Notes under the pieces: generated by a model | What the model saw: only the letters and a program-made list of their open reading frames with translations | Told to the model about the DNA's origin: nothing | Databases searched by the model: none | Translations under genes and position numbers: made by a program | Shown: piece after piece, positions 50,836 through 60,658 of the stretch | Numbering within the stretch: the first letter of the stretch is position 1 | How the letters are laid out: the number at the start of each line of letters is the position of its first letter | Assembly (NCBI GenBank): GCA_031258195.1 | Contig: JAIRNF010000035.1 | Location: 1-64,000, forward strand | Length of the DNA stretch: 64,000 bases | From: Prevotellaceae bacterium | GTDB lineage: Bacteria > Bacteroidota > Bacteroidia > Bacteroidales > UBA932 | Direction of reading: 5' to 3'

Positions 50836-53800
50836 ATGAAACAATTTTATTGCTTGGTACTACTTATGCTATTGTGCGGCTTTTCTGCAAATGCACAAAT
50901 GAGGGTTACCGGTACAGTTACAGGAGCAGAGGATGGTAAGCCCGTTGCTTTTGCGTCTGTTATCGTTAAAAACACATCTACTGCTGTTACAACAGGAGAA
51001 GATGGAACCTACTCTATAACCGTTCCTGATGGAGATGCGGTGTTGGTTTTCAGCTTCTTCGGAATGCAAAGCCGCGAAGAAGCGGTCGGAGGACGCGGCA
51101 TTATTGACGTAATGTTAGAAAGTGACGCTTTCGCGCTCGATGAGAGTATTGTTGTGGCGTATGGTACTGCGACAAAAGGTACCTTTACCGGGGCGGCGAG
51201 CGTTGTAAAGCAAGATGCTATTAAGGATGTTCCCGAATTGTCTTTTCAAAATGCTCTGAACGGTAAAGTTCCAGGTTTACAAGTAACAACAAGTTCGGGT
51301 ATGGCTGGCGCGGCGCCAGATATTAGAATACGCGGTACGGGTTCTATGAACGCTGGGAACAATCCGTTATATGTTGTAGATGGAGTACCTGTTGCTTCGG
51401 GAACTACAGGTCAGCTTAGCGATGCTTTTGCAGCCAATATGAATAACGTCATGGGTACAATCAACCCCGCCGATATTGAAAGTATTACCGTTCTTAAGGA
51501 TGCGGCGGCATCCGCATTGTACGGCTCAAGAGCAGCAAACGGTGTTATCCTTATTCAAACTAAAAAAGGTAGGCGAGGCAAGGCGAAGGTAGATTTTAGA
51601 GCGTCTATTGCGTTGACGCCTTCTTTCGCGACGGATAACTGGGAAAGAGCAAGCGATGAAGAAAACGTTGAAATGTATTATCGGATGTTTTGGGATAGAT
51701 ATGTAAACGCGGGAGAATCGTATGCAAGCGCTAGCTCAAAGGCTATTGCTCAGCTGAATAATCGTTTTAATAAGCATGGTTACGCTTTCTCTGCGCCAGA
51801 TGATACCGTCAACAGCCTTACAATTTCAGATTATGATAATAGCGGCAGAGCCGGTACTTATTTTGACTGGGAGGATGCGCTTTTCCGTACTGCCATATAC
51901 CAAACATATGAGGCGTCGGTTAGTGGAGGTAGCGAAACTACTACTTATTACACCTCTATAGGATATACCCAAGAGGATGGGCGTGTAAAGAAAAATAATT
52001 ACGAGAGAATAACAGGACGTTTAAACTTAACCCAAAAAATAGGTAAATACGTTGAGGTAGGTTCTAACGTTAACTTTGCAAAGACTCGAAACGTAGGTTT
52101 TAATGACTCTAGAAATACGAGTACTAATATGTTCATGCAGGTAAGAAATTTACTTTGGGGAATGTATTGGCCTACGGATTATAAAACGGGAGAACCTTGG
52201 ACAGAGAGGTACGGCAGCTATGGTCAAAACCATCTTTACTATAACGATGAATGGAGCAACTCTGCTAAAACGCTAAGAATAAGCGCTATTGAAAATGTTA
52301 CCGTAAAGATACTTCCGGAATTAACCGCGAGAACAACCTTATCTTATGATAACATAAACACTAGGGATTACTTATATTACAGCCCGTTCCATTTTAGCGG
52401 CGGCAGTGTTAGAGGTCTGGTTACTAACTATAATACAACTACAAATAAGCTAGTATCATCTACGGTATTAGATTTTAATAAAGCTTTTGATAGGCATACC
52501 GTTGCGGCACTTGTCGGTTGGGAAGCCGAAAAGAATAGAACAGACTATATAAGAGCCGAGGGACAGAATTTGGGTAACAGTGACTTACCGTCAGTATCTA
52601 CCGCGGGGCTTACAGAGGGAGCGGGATATTGGTGGGGTAATAATATGCTTTCTTTCCTATCCAGAGTAGAGTATAACTACGATAATAAATATTACGTATC
52701 AGGTTCATATCGTCGTGATGGTTCCTCGAGATTAGGTCCCGATACGCGGTGGGGTAACTTCTGGTCCGTAGCAGGATCTTGGAGAATTTCTAATGAAGCG
52801 TTCATGGAAGATATTTCGTGGCTGTCGAACCTTAGGTTGAGAGCCTCTTATGGAGTAAACGGAACGCTTCCTTCTTCAAACTACGCATACATGTCTCTTA
52901 TTGGATATACCAGTAAATATATGGAAGAACCGGGAGGACTGGTAACAACGAAGCCCGACCCAAATCTTAAATGGGAAAATAACTATACGGCAAACGTTGC
53001 TCTTGAATTCGGACTTTTTAAAAACAGGGTAACAGGTACCATTGAGTTTTTCAATAGAGATTCCAAGAACTTACTTCAAAATGTTCCCATTTCTATGGTC
53101 ACAGGAGTAAGTCCTACCCTTACTAATGTTGGAGAAATAAATAACAAAGGGTTAGAAATAGAGCTATGGGGTAATATACTATCTAGAGGCGATTTCAAGT
53201 GGAACATGGGGATTACAGCATCTCTTATTAAATCGGAAGTAACAGATTTATATGGAGGGCAAGATATCATCTTTAGCTCAGATGTAGATGCATTTGCAAG
53301 AAGAATTTATAGAGTAGGAGAATCTCCAATGTCGTTTTACGGTTTAGAATGGGCGGGTGTCGAGAGCGCTACAGGAACGCAGGTTTGGTACCTGAACAAC
53401 AATGAAACACCCGATTTGATGTTTAATGGTAAACCGGCAACGTATGACTATACGAAAGCAAGTGAAATTGTTATTGGAAAAGCGGACCCCAAAATATTTG
53501 GAGGTATTAATACGGATTTCAGCTGGAAAAATCTGAGCCTGGGTCTCAACTTTATTTATAAAATTGGTGGAGACGTTTATGACGGTGTTAGCAGAGACGT
53601 AACGGATGACGGTTACTATTGGGAAAGAATACGCTCTAAAGACCAATATGAGAACAGATGGACCGAAAGCAATAAGAATGCCAAATATCCTCAAATGTTG
53701 GCAACTGATATGGAGGATGTTTTGCAAAGAAGCAGTCGTTTTATCCATGACGGAAGTTTTATTAGGCTGAAGAACATAACATTATCGTATACGTTACCTA

Positions 53801-53976
53801 AAAAGATCGTAGAAAAAGTAAGCATGTCTAACGCGAGAGTTTATTTTACAGGCTCAAACCTGTTGACATGGTCGTCTTACGGGCTTTATGACCCAGAAAC
53901 ACCTGTTAACGGTGTAAAAACATGGGCGATGCCAATAGGTAAGACTTATACATTTGGCGTAGAAGTTAGTTTTTAA
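50836..53976 (+). CDS. SusC/RagA-family TonB-dependent outer-membrane transporter
   Basis: This 1,046-residue protein has a signal peptide (ending near SANAQ), a carboxypeptidase-like regulatory N-terminal domain (VTGTVTGAEDGKPVAFASVIVK), a TonB plug with the SusC motif IRIRGTGSMNAGNNPLYVVDGVPV and SALYGSRAANGVILI, then a beta-barrel ending with TYTFGVEVSF. It would import an oligomer across the outer membrane with the SusD partner encoded 20 nt downstream. No glycoside hydrolase, peptidase or sensor is adjacent except the XRE gene, so the substrate is unknown. Confidence 0.95.
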   Translation: MKQFYCLVLLMLLCGFSANAQMRVTGTVTGAEDGKPVAFASVIVKNTSTAVTTGEDGTYSITVPDGDAVLVFSFFGMQSREEAVGGRGIIDVMLESDAFALDESIVVAYGTATKGTFTGAASVVKQDAIKDVPELSFQNALNGKVPGLQVTTSSGMAGAAPDIRIRGTGSMNAGNNPLYVVDGVPVASGTTGQLSDAFAANMNNVMGTINPADIESITVLKDAAASALYGSRAANGVILIQTKKGRRGKAKVDFRASIALTPSFATDNWERASDEENVEMYYRMFWDRYVNAGESYASASSKAIAQLNNRFNKHGYAFSAPDDTVNSLTISDYDNSGRAGTYFDWEDALFRTAIYQTYEASVSGGSETTTYYTSIGYTQEDGRVKKNNYERITGRLNLTQKIGKYVEVGSNVNFAKTRNVGFNDSRNTSTNMFMQVRNLLWGMYWPTDYKTGEPWTERYGSYGQNHLYYNDEWSNSAKTLRISAIENVTVKILPELTARTTLSYDNINTRDYLYYSPFHFSGGSVRGLVTNYNTTTNKLVSSTVLDFNKAFDRHTVAALVGWEAEKNRTDYIRAEGQNLGNSDLPSVSTAGLTEGAGYWWGNNMLSFLSRVEYNYDNKYYVSGSYRRDGSSRLGPDTRWGNFWSVAGSWRISNEAFMEDISWLSNLRLRASYGVNGTLPSSNYAYMSLIGYTSKYMEEPGGLVTTKPDPNLKWENNYTANVALEFGLFKNRVTGTIEFFNRDSKNLLQNVPISMVTGVSPTLTNVGEINNKGLEIELWGNILSRGDFKWNMGITASLIKSEVTDLYGGQDIIFSSDVDAFARRIYRVGESPMSFYGLEWAGVESATGTQVWYLNNNETPDLMFNGKPATYDYTKASEIVIGKADPKIFGGINTDFSWKNLSLGLNFIYKIGGDVYDGVSRDVTDDGYYWERIRSKDQYENRWTESNKNAKYPQMLATDMEDVLQRSSRFIHDGSFIRLKNITLSYTLPKKIVEKVSMSNARVYFTGSNLLTWSSYGLYDPETPVNGVKTWAMPIGKTYTFGVEVSF

Positions 53977-53996
53977 TTAGTTAAAGAAATTACAAC

Positions 53997-55520
53997 ATGA
54001 AAAAAATAATAACAATATTCGCTGCAATAATATGCGTAATGCATTTTTCTTCTTGCGAAAATTTTTTGGATGTCTATCCTACGAATTCTACTAAAGAAGA
54101 AATGCTCGAGATTAGAACCGGGTCAGATGCTGATGTCATGATGAACGGTATTATGAGGGAAATGACTAGTGGAAGCTACTATGGAAGGAATATGATGCTT
54201 TATGCCGACGCTAAAGGTGGAGATTTTGTCATTAGATCGCATGGTCGTGGGTATGACTACTTATATACGTTCGCTCATTCGGCATCAACTGGCTCTGGTT
54301 CCGGATATTGGTCTCAAATTTACTACTGTCTTCTGCAGGCAAATAACTTATTAAATGGTATGGATAAAGCAGAAGCGGCTGGAACAGTTGGAGAAGATTT
54401 ATCCATACATAGAGGACGAGTATTAACGTTAAGAGCGCTTATGCATTTTGATCTTGTTAGGATATATGGAATGCCTTACACTCACCCGAATGGTCCTTCT
54501 TCATGGGGAGTACCTATTGTTACTGAGCCGATAGGAGTATATGAAAAGCCTCTCCGTTCAACAGTAGAGCAAGTTTATATCCAAATACTTAAGGATATAG
54601 AAGATGCGAGAGTATTGCTGGATAATACCTCGGGTAAGGCTAAAAAGAACGGGTATATTAACTATTATGGTAATAGAGCTTTACTGGCAAGAGTGAAGTT
54701 GTATATGGGCGAATATGATGACGCATTGGCTGCTGCCGAAGAAGTTATGGCAGGACCTTATAGCCTGTATTCTAATGATGAGTGGCTTGATTCGTGGTCA
54801 ACCCAATTTGGCTCTGAGTCTATTTTTGAGTTAGGTATTTTTGAAAATGAAGCGGATCTTGGGACAACATCATGGGGCGCGCTTCTCTTAAGAAAAGGCG
54901 AAGTGAGCTCTTCTGTTTTGGGGTATTTCATGGCGAGCGACTACTATTTAGCAAGATTATACGAAAGCGAGAATGTTGGTGGAGCAGCTAACAAAGATAT
55001 CCGGTTAGATATTATGCGTTATGACGAAACATCTACTTCTCGATTAGGTTCGTGCCGTAAATATGTAGGCAATGCGAGGGCGGGCGATAAAGGTAAATAT
55101 TCTGCGGTAAACATTAAAGTATTCCGTTTGTCGGAAATTTATTTAATCGCAGCAGAGGCGGCATTGCTAAAAAGCATTCCAGATTTAACCAAAGCAGCAA
55201 GCTATTTACAAGAAATCAGAGATAGAGCACCCGGTTTAGCACCGGCAACTAGCGCAACCGTTTCGTTGGATATGATTCTTGACGAAAGAAGTAGAGAGCT
55301 CTTTATGGAAGGACATAGATTTTTCGATATGCTACGCCACCAGAAATCAATAGAATTCAATGATGAGTTTATTGATGCGGGAGCCGTAGCTCCGAATAAT
55401 CGTCCTAAGATTATACAAACAGATGGCGCTAATTTCTTTTATAAATGTATTTTACCAATTCCAAAGAGTGAAATCGATGCTAACCCAGGAATTGGAGAGC
55501 AGCAAAATCCTAGCTATTAA
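53997..55520 (+). CDS. SusD/RagB-family substrate-binding lipoprotein
   Basis: This 507-residue lipoprotein (lipobox FSSC, Cys near residue 20, then ENFLDVYPTN) has the SusD TPR-like fold: LTLRALMHFDLVRIYGMPYT, ALLARVKLYMGEYDDALAAA and the C-terminal LYLIAAEAALLK/ILDERSRELFMEGHRFFDMLR pattern. It caps the SusC barrel and binds ligand at the cell surface. It is co-transcribed with susC and ended by a terminator. Ligand type cannot be told. Confidence 0.95.
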   Translation: MKKIITIFAAIICVMHFSSCENFLDVYPTNSTKEEMLEIRTGSDADVMMNGIMREMTSGSYYGRNMMLYADAKGGDFVIRSHGRGYDYLYTFAHSASTGSGSGYWSQIYYCLLQANNLLNGMDKAEAAGTVGEDLSIHRGRVLTLRALMHFDLVRIYGMPYTHPNGPSSWGVPIVTEPIGVYEKPLRSTVEQVYIQILKDIEDARVLLDNTSGKAKKNGYINYYGNRALLARVKLYMGEYDDALAAAEEVMAGPYSLYSNDEWLDSWSTQFGSESIFELGIFENEADLGTTSWGALLLRKGEVSSSVLGYFMASDYYLARLYESENVGGAANKDIRLDIMRYDETSTSRLGSCRKYVGNARAGDKGKYSAVNIKVFRLSEIYLIAAEAALLKSIPDLTKAASYLQEIRDRAPGLAPATSATVSLDMILDERSRELFMEGHRFFDMLRHQKSIEFNDEFIDAGAVAPNNRPKIIQTDGANFFYKCILPIPKSEIDANPGIGEQQNPSY

Positions 55521-55547
55521 TTAGCGGATATTAATTATGAATTATGG

Positions 55548-55577
55548 AAGCGGCCTTTTTTAAGGCTGCTTTTTTAT
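55548..55577 (+). terminator. Terminator of susC/susD
   Basis: AAGCGGCCTT and AAGGCTGCTT form a 10-bp stem (one G-U) with a 4-nt T loop, then TTTTTA. Confidence 0.88.
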
Positions 55578-55780
55578 TAGCAACGAAAACGTTTTCCATT
55601 ATATATTATTTCTATATTAACTTCTGTCTAAGAATAGTATTGGTATAGAATATAGTAAGCAATTATTTCAGACCTTTGCAGCCGCATTAATCAAAAGCCA
55701 GCCAGAATCCTTTTTAAATTGGAGTTCGAACCTTTGGTTTGGCTCTTTGTTTAACGTAGATCATTTTAACTTAACGCGAT

Positions 55781-57187
55781 ATGTTTAAAAGGAGCCTTAC
55801 TATAGCTGTAGCCTTTCTCTTATTGGCGTTTGATAGCGTATATGCGCAGCGAGTACTCAGCCTTGAAGAATGTCGGAATTTGGCAATAGAAAATAATAAC
55901 GCGCTAAAAATTGCTACAGAACAGGAGCGTAAAGCTTATTATGATAAAAAAGAAGCATTTACTAAGTATCTACCGGAGCTATCAGCAACAGGCGCTTATA
56001 TGTGCAACCAGAAGAATTTGAATATAATACCGTCTTCTGCAATTCCCATATCTATTTCAACACCCCCTATAAATATTCCTCCTGTTATAAGTATGTCGGG
56101 TATGACATTTCCGGTGCCCGAAGAGCTAAGGAGTTCCATATCGGAGCTGGGCGAAATTGATATCAAGAATATTTGGGTTGCAGGCATCAGCCTGGTTCAG
56201 CCCGTTTTTATGGGCGGAAAAATTATTGCCTATAACGATATACGATCTTATGCCGAAGAGCTAGCCACTACAATGAAAGATTCTAAGCTGAGCGATGTAA
56301 TAGTTGAAATTGATGAGGCATATTGGCAGGTAGTATCGGTATCGAACAAGAAGAGATTAGCAACCTCTTATGTTGACCTACTTAAAAAAATGGACTCCGA
56401 TATTGAGGCTATGGTAGAGGAGGGCGTAGCAACTAAAGCAGACAGGTTGAGTGTAAGTGTTAAGCTTAACGAAGCAGACATGACGCTGGCTAAGGCAGAG
56501 AATGGTTTAAGCCTGGCAAAAATGTTGCTTTGTCAGCTATGTGGTTTAGAAATTAGCAATCAAATCATTCTGGCAGATGAAAATATAGAAACACTACCGG
56601 TTGACGAAACTCCAATTATAGCGGATGTAAACGAGGCATGGTCTAACCGATCGGAGATTAAAAGCCTTGAGCTGGCCGCTAAGATATACGATAAGCAGAA
56701 AAGTATTGCTGTATCGGAGTTTATGCCTAACGTAGCGCTTACGGCAAACTATCTCTGGACAAACCCCAGCGCTTTCGATGGGCTGAGTAACAAATTTGCA
56801 GGTATGTGGAACGTAGGCGTTATGGTAAAAGTTCCGCTTAACTTTGGAGCCAATGCTGCTAAGCTTAACGCGGCAAAGGCAGAATCGCGTATAAAAAAAT
56901 ATGAGTTGGAAGAAGCAAAAGAGAAAATACAGCTTCAAGTTAACCAGTCAAGCTATAAGCTTAATGAAGCGGTTAAGAAACTCTCGGCGGTAAAAGCTAA
57001 CGTTGAAAAGTCCGATGAAAACCTTCGTTATGCTAACGTTGGATTTGAAGAAGGGGTAATATCTGCTTCTGACGCAATGGCTGCTCATACCGCGTGGATT
57101 TCGGCACATTCGGAGTTGATAGATGCGCAGATTGATGCCATGCTTTGTAAGATATACTTAAACAAAGCACTAGGTCGAAAATTATAA
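55781..57187 (+). CDS. TolC-type outer-membrane efflux protein
   Basis: This 468-residue protein has a signal peptide (ending SVYAQ) followed by a TolC/OEP pattern: LSLEECRNLAIENNNALKIA, long helical regions and the late ...NVGFEEGVISASDAMAAHTAW. The segment 50-115 contains a hydrophobic Pro/Ile-rich stretch (PISISTPPINIPPVISM), an insert in the first beta region. It is the first of four co-directional genes with small gaps (13, 7 and ~19 nt) that make a tripartite export system with the HlyD and ABC-2 proteins. Confidence 0.92.
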   Translation: MFKRSLTIAVAFLLLAFDSVYAQRVLSLEECRNLAIENNNALKIATEQERKAYYDKKEAFTKYLPELSATGAYMCNQKNLNIIPSSAIPISISTPPINIPPVISMSGMTFPVPEELRSSISELGEIDIKNIWVAGISLVQPVFMGGKIIAYNDIRSYAEELATTMKDSKLSDVIVEIDEAYWQVVSVSNKKRLATSYVDLLKKMDSDIEAMVEEGVATKADRLSVSVKLNEADMTLAKAENGLSLAKMLLCQLCGLEISNQIILADENIETLPVDETPIIADVNEAWSNRSEIKSLELAAKIYDKQKSIAVSEFMPNVALTANYLWTNPSAFDGLSNKFAGMWNVGVMVKVPLNFGANAAKLNAAKAESRIKKYELEEAKEKIQLQVNQSSYKLNEAVKKLSAVKANVEKSDENLRYANVGFEEGVISASDAMAAHTAWISAHSELIDAQIDAMLCKIYLNKALGRKL

Positions 57188-57200
57188 AATAATATATACC

Positions 57201-58190
57201 ATGAGTACAGAAGAAAAAAAATCAGGATCGAAGCTTATTCCGATTATAATATTTCTTGTCGTTCTTATAGCGGTCGCTGCATATGGGTTCTTTTTTATGA
57301 ACTGCGCGGATAACATTATTCAAGGCGAGGCTGAGATTACAGAAGTACGTATTTCCAGCAAAGTTCCCGGACGATTAGAAAAGTATTTTGTAGAAGAGGG
57401 CGACTATGTTGAAAAAGGCGATACACTTGCAGTTCTTAGCATACCTGATATTGAAGCGAAGCTGGCGCAAGCGCAGGCTGCCGAACAGAGTGCTGCTGCG
57501 CAGAATAAAAAGGCTATAAAAGGCGCAAGAGTAGAGCGGATACAAAGTGCATACGAAATGTGGCAAAAAGCGAAAGCTGGTCTGGATATTGCTCAGAAAT
57601 CATACACTCGTGTTCAGAATTTGTACGATAAAGGTGTTGTAACAGCGCAAAAGCGAGACGAAGCGGAGGCTAATTTGAATGCCTACATCGCTACTGAGAA
57701 AGCGGCTAAATATCAGTACGATATGGTTCTTGACGGAGCGGAAAAAGAAGATAAGGAGGCTGCTCTTGCCATGGTAGATAGGGCAAAAGGTGCTGTAGCG
57801 GAGGTTGAATCGTATATTTCAGAAAGCTACCTGATATCTCCTGTGGACGGTCGAATATCGGAGAAGTTTCCTAATATCGGGGAGTTAGTGGGAGCAGGCG
57901 CACCTATCGTGAATGTTATGAATCTTGCCGATAAGTGGGGCGCGTTTAACGTAAGAGAAGATAAGCTGAACGATTTCGGGATGAATGAAACGATTAAAGT
58001 ACATGTCCCGGCTTTGGATAAAGAGGTCGATATGAAGGTTTACTATATGAAAGATCTGGGTACATATGCCGCATGGAAGGCTACTAAAACAACAGGTCAA
58101 TACGATAGAAAAACGTTTGAAGTTAGAGCTAGATTTGTTGGTGAATCTCCCGAAGTAATTCCCGGTATGTCGCTTATTATAAGAAAGTAA
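57201..58190 (+). CDS. HlyD-family membrane fusion protein
   Basis: This 329-residue periplasmic adaptor has one N-terminal membrane helix (about 14-31), a biotinyl-lipoyl-like first half (VRISSKVPGRLEKYFVEEGD), an Ala/Glu/Lys-rich coiled-coil hairpin (about 85-200), the second lipoyl half (YLISPVDGRISEKFPNIGELV) and a beta-barrel domain. It links the inner-membrane permeases to the TolC protein. The YhiI-type is the closest architecture. Confidence 0.92.
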   Translation: MSTEEKKSGSKLIPIIIFLVVLIAVAAYGFFFMNCADNIIQGEAEITEVRISSKVPGRLEKYFVEEGDYVEKGDTLAVLSIPDIEAKLAQAQAAEQSAAAQNKKAIKGARVERIQSAYEMWQKAKAGLDIAQKSYTRVQNLYDKGVVTAQKRDEAEANLNAYIATEKAAKYQYDMVLDGAEKEDKEAALAMVDRAKGAVAEVESYISESYLISPVDGRISEKFPNIGELVGAGAPIVNVMNLADKWGAFNVREDKLNDFGMNETIKVHVPALDKEVDMKVYYMKDLGTYAAWKATKTTGQYDRKTFEVRARFVGESPEVIPGMSLIIRK

Positions 58191-58197
58191 ATCGTAG

Positions 58198-59367
58198 ATG
58201 AAAGTAAGAGCTGGCATACGGTTGGTTTTTTCTCGCGAGTGTAAGCGCATCCCGTCTTCTAAAGTATGTATATGGGGGATAGTTATCGCGCCTATTCTTT
58301 CCATGATTATACTTCTAGGAATGATGCGTAATGGGTTGCCTCAGCAGATACCTATTGCTGTGGTGGACTATGATAATTCATCTACATCGCGTACACTTAT
58401 CCGCCAGCTCGATGCTTTCCCGAAAACAAACGTTAAGTTTAAAAGTTTATCGTTTAGAGAAGCGCGAATTAAGATGGAAAAAATGGAGATATTTGCCATT
58501 CTTACCATTCCTAAAGATTTTGCAAGAGAGGCTGTTTCGGGTGATAGACCTAAGCTGGTTTACTATACCAATAACTCTTTCCTGATATCAGGTTCGCTAC
58601 TTTTTCAAGACTTAAAAATTATTTCCACTTTAGCAGCGGCGTCGGTCGGGTTACAAACCGGGGTGGCTAAAGGATATACCGAAGGGCAGCTTATGCCCAT
58701 TGTGCGGCCAATAAGTGTAGAGGCTCATCCGTTGGGTAATCCGTGGCTGAACTATTCGGTTTACCTTAACAATATGTTTTTACCGGGGATTTTGCAGCTT
58801 ATAGTAATGATATTTACGATTTCCGGCTTTGGAGCAGAAGTTAAGTCTGGTAACGGAAGAAAGCTATTACGAATGTCAGGAAGCTCGATTTTTAGAACAA
58901 TTGCCGGAAAGTTGCTGCCGTATACAATACTTTATACAATCATCGCCCTACTGATGACGTCTGTATTGTATCATTATAATGGTTTCCCTTTAAATAGCGG
59001 GTTTTTGCCAATGTTTTTCGGCTATTTCTTGCTGATAATAGCTTCGCAGGGATTTGGGCTGATACTGCTTGCTGCGTTTAAAAACTACCGTTTTTCGGTT
59101 AGTATAGCCTGTCTGGTTTGTATGATTGCTTTTTCTCTTTCGGGGTTCTCATTCCCGGGACAAGCCATGCATCCCAGCCTATATGCGCTTAGCTTTATAC
59201 TACCGCTAAAGCATTTCTTCTTAATATATGTAGATCAAGCGCTAAATGGAATATCAATAGGCTATTCAATGTACCATTATGCAGCATTGTTAGGTTTCCT
59301 GTTCTTATCGGTATTCTTTTTTGGTAGGATACGAAAGTTTCTCGAACGTAATGTTTACGAGAGTTAG
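58198..59367 (+). CDS. ABC-2 type permease, first subunit
   Basis: This 389-residue inner-membrane protein follows the ABC-2 layout: an N-terminal membrane segment (about 20-43), a large extracytoplasmic domain, then five C-terminal segments (for example LQLIVMIFTISGFGAE, LLPYTILYTIIALLM, VSIACLVCMIAFSLSGFSFPG). It is 7 nt after the HlyD gene. Together with the next gene it should form the export channel. No ABC ATPase gene is in the operon. Confidence 0.9.
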   Translation: MKVRAGIRLVFSRECKRIPSSKVCIWGIVIAPILSMIILLGMMRNGLPQQIPIAVVDYDNSSTSRTLIRQLDAFPKTNVKFKSLSFREARIKMEKMEIFAILTIPKDFAREAVSGDRPKLVYYTNNSFLISGSLLFQDLKIISTLAAASVGLQTGVAKGYTEGQLMPIVRPISVEAHPLGNPWLNYSVYLNNMFLPGILQLIVMIFTISGFGAEVKSGNGRKLLRMSGSSIFRTIAGKLLPYTILYTIIALLMTSVLYHYNGFPLNSGFLPMFFGYFLLIIASQGFGLILLAAFKNYRFSVSIACLVCMIAFSLSGFSFPGQAMHPSLYALSFILPLKHFFLIYVDQALNGISIGYSMYHYAALLGFLFLSVFFFGRIRKFLERNVYES

Positions 59368-59386
59368 ATGGAAAGTGAGGTGGAGA

Positions 59387-60598
59387 ATGAAGAAGCTGTT
59401 TCTTGATATATACTACGTTTGGGTAAAAGAGCTGAAGCGCATTTTTAAGGATGAGGCTACCCTTATACTTTTTTTCTTAGTGCCGTTTGTTTATCCACTC
59501 CTTTACACTTCGATATATACAAATGAGGTGGTAAGGGAAGTTAAGGTAGTCGCGGTAGATGATTCTCGTTCATCGCTGGCAAGAGAGTTTGTTCGTAAGG
59601 TAGATGCCACTGCCGATGTCGAGATTATAGGATATGCAACGGATATGGAAGAGGCGGAAGAAGCCATGCGTAGAAAAGATGCATATGGTATTCTATATAT
59701 TCCCGAAGATTTTAGCCGTAAGCTACACACCCAGCAGCAAACACAAGTGATGGTTTATGCCGATATGAGCAGTATTTTATTTTATAAAAATATGCTGCTT
59801 AGCGCTACCGAGGTGTCTTTAGATATGGGCACCGATATTCGTATAAATACTGTCGGATATGGTACACAAGCGCAAGACAAATCTACGGCACAGGCGGTTG
59901 CGAACGAGTGGGTAACGCTGTATAACCCGCGAAGCGGTTTTGCCGGCTTTCTTATTCCCGCGGTGTTAGTGCTGATTATACAGCAAACGTTGCTTTTAGG
60001 TATTTCTACCATTATAGGTACACATAACGATAAAAAGACACATACAATAGCCTCGCGTCTGCGTATTGGTAAGAATGTTAATGCATTTAGGTTTACCGTT
60101 GGCAAAGCTCTAGCCTATGTATTGATATATATGTTTATATCAGTTTGGATATTTAGAGTTGTACCATACTTATTCCGTTTGCCGCAAATGGGCGATCCTG
60201 TAACAATTGGAGTTTTTATTTTTCCGTTTTTACTGGCTGCCACATTCTTCTCCATGACGTTGTCATACTTTTGCTCTCAGCGAGAGTTTTCAATGCTTTT
60301 ATTTGTCTTTACCGGCGTTATCTTTTTGTTTTTATCGGGGGTGTCGTGGCCCTGGGATGCAATACCTGCACCGCTAAAAGGGATAGCTTATATAATACCG
60401 TCAACCCCCGGAATACATGGATTTATAAAGATTAATACAATGGGGGCGACCTTTCAGGATGTTATGCCTGAGTTTATTACCCTATGGATACATGCCGGAG
60501 TTTACTGCCTAACGGCAACGTTAATGTATTTGTGGTGGATAAAGAATATGGCTAAAAAAATTGGGGTTGTGAGAACGAGCCAGCCTTTGGCTTTATAA
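59387..60598 (+). CDS. ABC-2 type permease, second subunit
   Basis: Paralog of the preceding gene with the same layout. I chose ATG 59387 (MKKLFLDIYYVW), preceded by the purine-rich GAGGTGGAG and giving 403 residues; ATGs at 59321 and 59351 would overlap the previous gene. Membrane segments include ILFFLVPFVYPLLYTSIY near the N-terminus and FLIPAVLVLIIQQTLLLGIS and MLLFVFTGVIFLFLSGVSWP later. The pair plus HlyD and TolC resembles YhbR/YhiI-type export; cargo unknown. Confidence 0.9.
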   Translation: MKKLFLDIYYVWVKELKRIFKDEATLILFFLVPFVYPLLYTSIYTNEVVREVKVVAVDDSRSSLAREFVRKVDATADVEIIGYATDMEEAEEAMRRKDAYGILYIPEDFSRKLHTQQQTQVMVYADMSSILFYKNMLLSATEVSLDMGTDIRINTVGYGTQAQDKSTAQAVANEWVTLYNPRSGFAGFLIPAVLVLIIQQTLLLGISTIIGTHNDKKTHTIASRLRIGKNVNAFRFTVGKALAYVLIYMFISVWIFRVVPYLFRLPQMGDPVTIGVFIFPFLLAATFFSMTLSYFCSQREFSMLLFVFTGVIFLFLSGVSWPWDAIPAPLKGIAYIIPSTPGIHGFIKINTMGATFQDVMPEFITLWIHAGVYCLTATLMYLWWIKNMAKKIGVVRTSQPLAL

Positions 60599-60605
60599 AA
60601 CAAAT

Positions 60606-60636
60606 CCGTCATTTCGACCGACGGGAGAAATGACGG
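60606..60636. repeat. Compact TCGA-family palindrome
   Basis: CCGTCATTT and AAATGACGG form a 9-bp perfect stem around CGACCGACGGGAG. It lies between convergent genes and has the GTCATTTCGACCG core of the 36.8-kb copy. Confidence 0.7.
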
Positions 60637-60658
60637 GAGAAGTGAGATTATTATAGCT

